Source of the DNA: Saccharomycopsis malanga
Taxonomy: Eukaryota; Ascomycota; Saccharomycetes; Ascoideales; Saccharomycopsidaceae
DNA: 64,000 nucleotides
NCBI GenBank assembly: GCA_004014935.1
Contig: CP025322.1
Location: 1,240,001-1,304,000, forward strand
Direction of reading: 5' to 3'
In this document: positions 10,566 through 18,682 of the stretch, piece after piece
Position numbering within the stretch: position 1 is the first letter of the stretch
Layout of the letters: every line of letters starts with the position of its first letter
Position numbers and translations under genes: made by a program
Notes under the pieces: model-generated
Databases searched by the model: none
What the model saw: only the letters and a program-made list of their open reading frames with translations
What the model was told of the DNA's origin: nothing

Positions 10566-11632
10566 TCAGTGGCCTTTAATGCTTTTCTTATTACGTATTT
10601 TAGATTATAGATGAAGTTTTTAATTTTAGTTTTTTACGTATCTATCGTTCGTTTTTTTGCAGCAACTTTGCTGACTAGGACATGTTCAATTCTTGTTATT
10701 AGTGTTTAAATGTTTGACAAGTTTTCATTATAGTTGTATTAAATAATTTGTTGTTAAATTGGTTGCGCGATATAGTAAGACTATGTGATTCTTCAGTGAA
10801 AACATATTTTTAATGCAGTATGTAACAAATATGGAAACGTCTATATACATCTGACTCTGGGTAACTTTAAACTGAACTCTTATTCTAACCTTGTTATGTT
10901 TGTCTCATTTGATTCGTTTACTGTTATAATTGCTCCAGGTGGGATTGTCATTGGTTAATCCTTACTTTCCAATTCTCAAATGTATTGTCTTCTTGGCATA
11001 CTGACCAAGACGATCATTAATAACTTACAATTATTTTCCCACCTTGAAGTTGCTTTGTTAATCAAGTATCTTTCTCCTTATCGAGTATTTAGTTTAATAA
11101 AAAAAAAACGTTTTTTTTTCTCGAAATTATACATAGTAAGCTTTCATTTGAATACCAGCTCAGTATATACATGCTCAATCCGAAAGGTCTCAGTAATAAT
11201 CAAAATGTCTCATCCATTATATTATTCTCAGAGAGATATCTATTACATTAAGGATATTTACTAATGGCCCTCGGTCAGACAGGTGTGTACTTAATCTTAT
11301 GACAATTACTGAGCAAAAAGCAGTTTTCAAAATTCAAGCGAAAAATCATTCTGGAAAATTATTCTTTGTCAAATAAATTATTCCTGGTGCAACCAGATTT
11401 CATATTGACCTCATAACAAAGATTCACCTTTTAACTAACAGTATTACCCAATTAAGAATAGTGATGATAACCTCCAGCAGTTATACATGTTTTGAGCCCT
11501 GTGCGCTGCGCATCAAAAAAATTTTTTATTTTTCAAATTTTTTCTATTTTCACTAGTATTTTGCATATAGGCATCCGTTATAAACCGTTTATTTATTTCA
11601 ATTGCTCTAAATACCTAAATACAAAACAAACA
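10566..11632. other. Intergenic region upstream of RPC40
   Basis: No gene seen. It contains an A-run/CG/T-run palindrome at 11100-11119, able to form a hairpin, and A/T-rich RRPE-like tracts just before RPC40 (about 11513-11545). Confidence 0.45.
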
Positions 11633-12649
11633 ATGACCAAGGACGAGGATATTGTTGGGATCGAATATAACCGCGTGACCAATGTGTCTGCGAGCGACAT
11701 TCCTGGCTATAGAGAGGGTGCTGATTATGCATGGGATTTGGAGAAGTTTAAGAACAAGTTTGAGATTGATATTCAGTATCTCACTGAGAAGGAGGCAAAT
11801 TTTGACCTTAAAAACATAGACACTTCAATAGCCAATGCTTTCCGTCGTATAATGATAGCAGAGGTTCCCTCAGTGGCTGCAGAGACTGTTTTTATATTTA
11901 ACAACACCTCGGTGATATCTGACGAAGTGTTGTCTCATAGAATTGGTCTTATTCCATTGAAAGTTGATCCAGACGCTTTGTCATGGGTTGACAGCAATGC
12001 TGAAGAGGACTCAAAGTTTACCGACGAAAACACAATTGTCATGTCATTAAATGTTGCATGCACCAAGAACCCAGACCCTCCAAAGGGCTCAACTAACCCA
12101 CAAGAGCTTTACAGAAATAGTCATGTGTATGCTAGAGACTTAAAGTTTGAGCCTCATGGAAGACAAGTTGAGTTGTTCAAAGAAAACCCTGTAGTACCTG
12201 TTTATCCAGACATCTTGCTAGCCAAATTACGGCCAGGCCAAGAGATCTCGTTGACCGCTCATTGTATTTTAGGTATTGGTTCTGACCATGCCAAATTCTC
12301 GCCTGTTACCACCGCTTCTTACAGATTGATGCCTGTTATAAGAATATTGAAACCGATTGTCGGGGCTGATGCCCAAAAGTTTAAGAAATGTTTTCCTCCC
12401 GGAGTCATCGACATAGATAGCGAAGGAAAGGCATATGTCAAAGACGCCAGAAAAGATACCGTCTCGAGAGAATGCTTGAGACATGATGAATTCAAAGGAA
12501 AGGTCAAGTTGGGTAGAGACAGACAACATTTTGTATTTAATGTAGAGTCCAGCAGTGCTATGTCACCAGAAGAAATCTTTTTCAAATCCGTCAGAATATT
12601 AAAAAACAAGGCAGAATATTTACGTAATTGTCCAATTGGTCAGATTTAG
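11633..12649 (+). CDS. RPC40: RNA polymerase I and III common subunit AC40
   Basis: 338 residues, against about 335 in S. cerevisiae. It is the alpha-like subunit that pairs with AC19 to nucleate assembly of RNA polymerases I and III. The alpha-motif region reads NAFRRIMIAEVPSVAAETV, followed by LSHRIGLIPLKVDP. The zinc-less insert and the second dimerisation segment RPGQEISLTAHC follow, and the C-terminus ends AEYLRNCPIGQI. I chose the ATG at 11633 (MTKDEDIVGIEYNRV) because the longer frame starts at a TTG and adds a hydrophobic, low-complexity leader with no counterpart in the family. Confidence 0.95.
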   Translation: MTKDEDIVGIEYNRVTNVSASDIPGYREGADYAWDLEKFKNKFEIDIQYLTEKEANFDLKNIDTSIANAFRRIMIAEVPSVAAETVFIFNNTSVISDEVLSHRIGLIPLKVDPDALSWVDSNAEEDSKFTDENTIVMSLNVACTKNPDPPKGSTNPQELYRNSHVYARDLKFEPHGRQVELFKENPVVPVYPDILLAKLRPGQEISLTAHCILGIGSDHAKFSPVTTASYRLMPVIRILKPIVGADAQKFKKCFPPGVIDIDSEGKAYVKDARKDTVSRECLRHDEFKGKVKLGRDRQHFVFNVESSSAMSPEEIFFKSVRILKNKAEYLRNCPIGQI

Positions 12650-13484
12650 ACATTCATGTTCGACTAATATCATTTTGCATCGACAAGGTTTTTTTTACCC
12701 ACTGGCACTGTTCTTTTCATAAGGTTTTCATACTTTTTCTGATTTAATCCATTTGTATAATATAAATCAAAACCGCTTAATATGGTTGAAATTGTAAGCA
12801 GTTGTAGCTGGAAGCAGTTGTGAAATAGTGGCCTCTATCATGTTGTGAAACCGCTCAAGAGCTGTTCTTTTTTTTTGATACTGCTAGGTAGTGTTTTGTA
12901 AAAGGATTTTGCTTTATATTTTAGTTATCTTGTTTTCATGCATGAATTTTCAAGAAAATAGATCAACAGTGAGACTGAAATTATGTGGTACATGTTTGAG
13001 CACCTGTGTACTTTGAAATTTCAAATAGCATACTTGAGGCCATTTGAAATTTGTTACTTTCTTTTAAAGTTAGAGAATCGAACAAAAAATGAATTCATAC
13101 AAGTTACCTTAAATAATTATAATAATATTTTACATTTCGAGCCCAGTACATTTCGTCACGTTAAATAATTGATACAATGGTTTGTGTGCTTTTATTACTC
13201 GTATAAAGATTAACTTTGGTCATGTTTACTGTGTTGTCACAACAATAGACCAAGTAGTTTGATATCTCCTAATGTAATCTGACAGTGACATATATCATCT
13301 TACAAAACATAATTTATCATGTAAACCGTAACTTAAATATATTGAAGGAGCGTAGTAAATATTAAAACAAATAACCCAAGGAAAAAAAATGTAAAGCAGC
13401 CGATAGAATAAAAAAAGGTAATAAGTTCATTAGAGCAAAATGCTGAAGATAGAAAAAGTATAGTATATATGACCATGTGAAGCC
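12650..13484. other. Convergent intergenic region RPC40/PCL5
   Basis: AT-rich 3' flanks of two converging genes. The only recognisable element is a 39-bp truncated SINE copy at 13119-13157, annotated separately. Confidence 0.5.
13119..13157 (-). mobile_element. SINE copy 2: extreme 5'-truncated 3' end with target-site duplication
   Basis: Only the 3' terminus of the family remains (minus-strand TACTGGGCTCGAAATG and a short ATT-like tail). It is flanked by AC(C/G)TTAAATAATT at 13106-13118 and 13158-13170 (12 of 13 identical). This is what abortive target-primed reverse transcription leaves. Confidence 0.8.
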
Positions 13485-14333
13485 TCAACAGGCTTCTATG
13501 CAGACAGGTGTATGAGTCAACTTCTGATGATAAGTGAGTAACAAATCAAAGTAGTTAATGTTATTGGAAAGCTTGTAATTGCAGTCCAAATTTTTGATAA
13601 TCACATTCCATTGGGCACTGATATGGTTGAGTAAATGTTGTGAATTTTCGGAGATGGACATGGTAGCAGTGCCGTCAGAGGTGTTATCAATGAGAGTTTT
13701 GGAGGACATCAAAACAAAATACGAAACAATGATGCTCCATTGATTGAATACATCACCTTTCACGTAAAGGTTGAAATTCAAACATTGCAAGACTAAAAAT
13801 TCGTTATGAGCCAACTCTTTTGCTGGTAGACCGGAGATTAAACTCCATGATTTCATAGAATAGTTTTTGTCTTGCACAAATTTTGAAGCAAGGATAAGAC
13901 AAGTGAGAAATGTACGTTTTTTGCAAAACAAAACATTTTGCTTGACAGAAAGATGCTTCTTATGAAACTTTTTAATCACAGCTTTATTGATTGTATCAGA
14001 AAGACAGATCAAATAATACAAGGCTACTTGCAAGGTTAGATTTGAGGATTTTGATCTTCTCAATATAGAGATAATGAATGAATTCAAGTTTCCAAGTGGT
14101 TCTGTGGAACGGGAAGAACGGGGGTTGAACTCATGCCAAAGAGTGTTCAATAAGATTGCGGTAGAGCAAACCAAGGAATTAACAAGTATTTTTTTGGATT
14201 GAGGTTTTGCAGTAATTTTTTCGAAAAGAGAAGATGAGCTTGGCCTCCCCGGAACAGCAACGTTTTTTGACAATGATGGAGACGACCCGAAGATAGAGTC
14301 AGTATAGGAGAAAGAGGAGGAGGCAGGAAACAT
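13485..14333 (-). CDS. PCL5: Pho85 cyclin Pcl5
   Basis: 282 residues. Pcl5 activates the Pho85 kinase to phosphorylate Gcn4 and trigger its degradation. The cyclin core shows KRTFLTCLILASKFVQD, then NYSMKSWSLISGLPAKEL and NEFLVLQCLNFNLYV. This closely follows the S. cerevisiae Pcl5 segment with SMKNWQIISGLHAKDL, and the upstream ILRRSKSSN matches its ILKRSKCSK. The N-terminal 40 residues are Ser/Pro-rich. In S. cerevisiae and C. albicans PCL5 is itself induced by Gcn4, which fits the paired Gcn4-like sites about 150 bp upstream (14479-14511). Ends CIEAC at 13485. Confidence 0.82.
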   Translation of the reverse strand: MFPASSSFSYTDSIFGSSPSLSKNVAVPGRPSSSSLFEKITAKPQSKKILVNSLVCSTAILLNTLWHEFNPRSSRSTEPLGNLNSFIISILRRSKSSNLTLQVALYYLICLSDTINKAVIKKFHKKHLSVKQNVLFCKKRTFLTCLILASKFVQDKNYSMKSWSLISGLPAKELAHNEFLVLQCLNFNLYVKGDVFNQWSIIVSYFVLMSSKTLIDNTSDGTATMSISENSQHLLNHISAQWNVIIKNLDCNYKLSNNINYFDLLLTYHQKLTHTPVCIEAC

Positions 14334-14478
14334 GATAAGCAGCTGTAGAGAAAGGACAAGGGCAATCTAAACAGCCATGCAAGACACCATATAATGGCAG
14401 CAGACAGGGTCTATATATACTATAGGAAGATAAGGGCTAAAGTAGCAAAAAAAAGGAATTACAACAAGAGTCCAAAGA

Positions 14479-14511
14479 GTTAGTCAGTGTTATCTGGTGG
14501 TTCTGACTAAC
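14479..14511. promoter_or_regulatory. Inverted pair of Gcn4-like sites in the PCL5 promoter
   Basis: GTTAGTCAG (14479-14487) and its exact complement CTGACTAAC (14503-14511) form a perfect 9-bp inverted repeat. Each arm contains TGACTAA, a known Gcn4/AP-1 type variant. Position relative to the PCL5 start suits an activator site. Confidence 0.65.
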
Positions 14512-14536
14512 ACCTGTGAGTAAGGATGTATGCCCG

Positions 14537-14560
14537 TGCATGACGCATGTGTGTCATGCA
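14537..14560. promoter_or_regulatory. TGCATGAC/GTCATGCA inverted repeat
   Basis: Two perfect 8-bp arms (14537-14544 and 14553-14560) separated by 8 bp, 26 bp beyond the Gcn4-like pair. The TGCAT core recurs in several promoters of this window. Confidence 0.5.
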
Positions 14561-14707
14561 AAAGAAAAGCAAAAAGGTGCATCTAACATGCGTGTACACC
14601 CTGTGGAATAGGGACAGGGCGTCGGCACCCCAGGGCGGCCCGAATCGGTAGTACCAAGCTGCTGGAGCGCCGCCCATCTCCTAATCGAGAAAGTTACCAT
14701 TGGCAAA

Positions 14708-15361
14708 CTATTGGTAGGCCTTAACAAACTCCACAAGGAACTGGAGAAAGTCTTCTTGGCGGATTGGTTTATTGCTGAACCGAAGGTTTTCGTAGAGTTG
14801 AGCCATTTTTGCCTTGTCAGACCCGTGGATAGTCATGATTTCTCGCAACAGAAGATGGCTCATCCGTTGGCCTGTGTTTAGGCGAACTCTATCGCCCATA
14901 CTACGCAAGACGTCTTCATAAACTAACGAACTGGGTATGATGGTTTCGTCGTTTATGGGGCTCGATAGGCCTGCATGTTCTATTGGTTCGCGAGGAGTGT
15001 TGGATTCATGGTATATCATCTGACATTCCTTGGTGTTTTCTGCTATGTAATCATAATATTCTTTCTTGTTGAAATCGTTCATATGGACTGGAACATATCC
15101 CTTGGGGATTTCCGATAGTCTCCTGTAAAACTCCAAGAATCGAAAAGTGGCAAATACGGAACTCGTCACTATAAAAAGCACACATATCGCTATTACTATA
15201 ATGGCATTAAGCGCTAGATTCGCACTCGATTGTTCATTTTTCGTACTCTGGATTAATGTATCTATTGGAAGTAACGAAAACGATGCCACGAACAATATGA
15301 TGAACAAAATGAGCGTAGCACGATACACCAACTGATCAACCCTTTGCTTGTTGTAAATCAT
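14708..15361 (-). CDS. DLT1: DLT1-like membrane protein (defect at low temperature)
   Basis: 217 residues. Two transmembrane segments are visible: ATLILFIILFVASFSLL (about 15-31) and LNAIIVIAICVLFIVTSSVF (about 51-70). A cytosolic part with IPKGYVPVHMNDFNKKEYYDYI and a conserved-looking C-terminal helix (RQEDFLQFLVEFVKAYQ) follows. The arrangement fits the fungal Dlt1 family, whose molecular role is unknown. It is shorter than S. cerevisiae Dlt1 (342). The ATG at 15359-15361 is the only sensible start. Tail-to-head with PCL5, 374 bp apart. Confidence 0.6.
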   Translation of the reverse strand: MIYNKQRVDQLVYRATLILFIILFVASFSLLPIDTLIQSTKNEQSSANLALNAIIVIAICVLFIVTSSVFATFRFLEFYRRLSEIPKGYVPVHMNDFNKKEYYDYIAENTKECQMIYHESNTPREPIEHAGLSSPINDETIIPSSLVYEDVLRSMGDRVRLNTGQRMSHLLLREIMTIHGSDKAKMAQLYENLRFSNKPIRQEDFLQFLVEFVKAYQ

Positions 15362-15915
15362 AATCTGATCGCTTATACAAGTCCCACTATTAAGTCAATC
15401 CCTTGCATTTGGGTTATCCATAATATTCTTAGTATGCCTTTCTCCTTTGTTTAGGATCCCAAAAAGGAGGTCACATGCTGACGGGTACTGTCCCACATAA
15501 ACTTGGTATCCAGAGGTCATAACCTTACTATAATATATGATAATGATATATTGAAGTGAGAAGGTGAATATTTATCTTGAGTGTACGCCGTTAGTTTTGT
15601 AAAGATGTGTATAAATGAACAATTGCAGCCAAATGACTAAAAATCTGGGGTTTTGATGATATAATTTGAAAAGGGTTCTGTAGACATTGAAACAAGGCTT
15701 TTTAGTTAAAAGGTTGAAGCGTAATAAATTATTACATATCCATCAAAAGAATCTCCAACAGGATTGATAATTTACTATTATCCTACACTAGTGTAAAATA
15801 AAGTGGATTCTATTATAATGTATCAGTGTTATTATATATCTAAATTATTTAATGCGTTACCATTTTGAACCAGTAGTCACAACTAGGAAATCCATACTTT
15901 ATATTTCTAAATTTC
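15362..15915. other. Intergenic region DLT1/PPP gene
   Basis: 554 bp of AT-rich DNA; no ORF, RNA gene or repeat copy recognised. Confidence 0.5.
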
Positions 15916-17751
15916 TTACCCTTTAGTAAGACTATTATATTCAAAATGGTAGTCTTTGGTGTAGTGTAAAGCTTCAATCTTGGTGGCATCTTTGATATCG
16001 TACATGCTTTGGCCAACTCTACTATGAAAACGCGAATAGTTTAGCACAGCAGCTTCGCTTCCAGAGCCACAGTAGTCACTACAAGAAAAGACAGTCATTA
16101 CTTTGCCAGAATGGACCAAGGATAAACCACCAGGGACGTGCTCGTGGCTTCTAATGATCAATTTGATGCCGTTTCTGTAACAGAACAATTCAGACAATGC
16201 CTCGCCAAATCTGTATATATAAGATCCTCTTGGCGAGGCTTCAAAAGACCCTGCAATATAGTTGGAAATAACTAATTCTTCATGCTGTGCTTTTTGGGTT
16301 CCACGGCGAGACATGGCCCGAGACCGTTTGAGTCCACAATCAGTGTTATTCTCAGAAACAGCTTCCTTAACCTTGCTGTGGTTTATTTGTTTAGTATTTT
16401 CAAGGGGTGGAGAAGTGTAAGGGTCATTCCAAAGAAGCTCTCTCATGATATTCGTATTCCTGTCACACAGTGTTGATGGAAGCTCATGGAGATAGTGGGA
16501 AACATGTTTGATGTCGTTAATAGTAACATCTATGTCCACCGGAATACCACCATGTACTACAAATATCTCATTGTCGACCAAAGCTGCAATCGGAAGCTTA
16601 TCAAACAATTGGCAGAACTGGTAGTGTACTGTGTCTGCAGTGTTAGAACAAAGCGTGCTGTTGAGCTTGCTTCGTAACTCTGCTTTGAAACCATACTTGC
16701 TGCTTATGCTTTCAAACTCATGGTTTCCTCGATTAATGTATAGTCTATTGGGATACAAAATTTTGAGTCCCAAAGTGAATAAGAGCAATTCAAGGCTTTG
16801 AGGGTGTCTGTCAACAATGTCGCCATTGATTAAATAGGCATGACTGCCACTTACTACCCCATTTTCCAAGAAAACCTTGACGAGATCAATGAATTTGCCA
16901 TGCAAATCTCCTACTATTGTGAGTTTCTCTACATATGGCGAGTGGGAATTGATAGTAGCTACTCTTCTGCGAAGACTTGGAATGGAAACTTTCTTATATG
17001 CTTGATTACGAATAAGATCTTCTGGTGCACAATGGCTGGTTGATATGCTAAAGTTGTAATCAGGGCTTTTCAAGTTAAGCTCTGTTAATGCTGGTTCTTG
17101 GTCAAAAATGGCTTTTGACGTGTTGATGAAAGCACTTATTATCAAAGGATTAGGCATGACACCATAATAAAGAGCCTTTGTTAGGTAATAAAAAAACTCA
17201 ATGTGAAACTCTTTGAACACTTTGGTAGTAAACACCCTGGCTCTTTCAGTGTCAATATTACGGAAATTGACCTGGTCATCAATAAGAATATTGCTATAAT
17301 ACTTTATCATTTGCTTAAAGCGCCCACAGTCAATGTCTGGGATACCAATATGCGCCTCGGAAGACATTAAGAAATCTTCAGACCAAAACCCTGATACCTT
17401 GACAAAGCACTGTATATTAAAGTCTTTTCTACTCAGATATTCGGGGCTTGCGAAGTAGGTTTCCATTTCTGCTGTAAACAGCTCATTCTCCATGAAATCA
17501 AACCCCATTTTTTCAAATAAAATATCTATTTCGTCTCTTTCAGTATCTGTCTTTTCCTCATTACCAAACATAAAACCCATACAACGAAAACTCTCACTAA
17601 AAAGATAATCACCATCCTCCGGAACAAAGTCATATAATATGGTCGATACAGTAGATGTGCGTGAGCAAGATCGTTGACGGGTCTCGCCAGATAATTCAGA
17701 GTAGCTGGAAACATCCGGGCTTACTATTAAACCCACTTCTGGTCCTTGCAT
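15916..17751 (-). CDS. Divergent PPP-family serine/threonine phosphatase
   Basis: 611 residues. The catalytic half carries the PPP motifs in order: GDLHG (281-285), GDIVDR (310-315), RGNHE (341-345), VHGG, then RSHEHVPGG and a degenerate last motif FSCSDYC in place of the common FSAPNYC. All six expected metal ligands appear present, so catalysis is plausible, but GD-x-x-DRG reads DRH. The N-terminal 270 residues match no domain I know; no convincing TPR or EF-hand is visible, so this is neither a standard PP5/Ppt1 nor a PPEF protein. A 50-residue basic insert (GLKRSRAMSRRG) interrupts the catalytic domain. Substrate unknown. Confidence 0.75.
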   Translation of the reverse strand: MQGPEVGLIVSPDVSSYSELSGETRQRSCSRTSTVSTILYDFVPEDGDYLFSESFRCMGFMFGNEEKTDTERDEIDILFEKMGFDFMENELFTAEMETYFASPEYLSRKDFNIQCFVKVSGFWSEDFLMSSEAHIGIPDIDCGRFKQMIKYYSNILIDDQVNFRNIDTERARVFTTKVFKEFHIEFFYYLTKALYYGVMPNPLIISAFINTSKAIFDQEPALTELNLKSPDYNFSISTSHCAPEDLIRNQAYKKVSIPSLRRRVATINSHSPYVEKLTIVGDLHGKFIDLVKVFLENGVVSGSHAYLINGDIVDRHPQSLELLLFTLGLKILYPNRLYINRGNHEFESISSKYGFKAELRSKLNSTLCSNTADTVHYQFCQLFDKLPIAALVDNEIFVVHGGIPVDIDVTINDIKHVSHYLHELPSTLCDRNTNIMRELLWNDPYTSPPLENTKQINHSKVKEAVSENNTDCGLKRSRAMSRRGTQKAQHEELVISNYIAGSFEASPRGSYIYRFGEALSELFCYRNGIKLIIRSHEHVPGGLSLVHSGKVMTVFSCSDYCGSGSEAAVLNYSRFHSRVGQSMYDIKDATKIEALHYTKDYHFEYNSLTKG

Positions 17752-18189
17752 CTTGTTTGAATGATTCTACAATATATTTAATATCTAATAACATGGTTTA
17801 CAAACAAACTATTTTAAATAGAAAAAGCCAAAAACTCTCTTCTTATTTAACATTCAAAAAGGCCTTAGAAAGGAATCTATGGAAAGGAATCTATGGAAAG
17901 GAATTTGGACAAATTCCTTCATCTTGCCGTTATTCCTTTCATTTAGTGAGACATATCTATGACCATGTTGGCGATTGCATAATGCAAAGTGATGCATAGA
18001 CATGCATGTGACAGTAAGTATCATGCGATACTTTAAGAATAAGCTTACACTGGTTGTTGACTAATTATAGATGAATGCTGTGTGACAAAATGGATAACTA
18101 ACATGGTTTTTGAAAAGCCAAGGAAGGTAATAACATGTATGGGGAAGATGTAAGAGATGAAAACACATTCTATCATTATAATGTTTTTA
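17752..18189. other. Intergenic region with a 14-bp tandem repeat
   Basis: AAAGGAATCTATGG occurs at 17869-17882 and 17883-17896, with a partial third unit to 17908. Otherwise AT-rich with a few TGCAT words near 18000. Confidence 0.5.
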
Positions 18190-18543
18190 ATAATAATATC
18201 TTATGTTTCGTGCCCAGTAAATTTCAGTTTCGTATATACATGTTATGTCTAAGAACTTGGTAAAGCCGAATCATTCCCTGTTGATCATAATATTCTCACC
18301 CAACTGGTTGAAAGTAAGCATTAGAATTTGTTCTGGGCTGTGTTTCAGACAGTTAAATTGCCTGTGATGTCACGCTCAGCATCGTAAAAGCAGTAAAAAG
18401 TATGTGTAGTCGGGCGGGAATCGAATCCTTGATCCTGTTAGGTCTTTTTCTCTTATCCGAGAGTACTAACTGGTAAACTATACTGTTAGGTATGTTTCTC
18501 TTCTCCAAGAGTGCTAGCCACTGAGCCATCCTGGCCCAGCGGC
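18190..18543 (-). mobile_element. SINE copy 3: near full length, diverged
   Basis: Minus-strand copy with A box (CCACTGAGCCA on +, 18518-18528), B box (18417-18428), body, conserved 3' end and short ATT tail. It is flanked by TTATAATGTT(T/A)TTA at 18176-18189 and 18544-18557 (13 of 14 identical). A tandem duplication of about 50 bp lies between the A and B boxes. Confidence 0.88.
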
Positions 18544-18682
18544 TTATAATGTTATTAGGCAAGTACAGTATTAACCAGTATCACATATATGCTCTTGATA
18601 CAAATGCAAAGCAATAAACGTAACGTGTCATTCATGAAGGATATGGAATACTATATGATAAACAATAAAAAAAGCAGGAATC

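Noticed and set aside
11492-11632. N-terminal extension of RPC40
   Set aside because: Begins at TTG and adds a low-complexity leader absent from the family; the ATG at 11633 gives the normal length.
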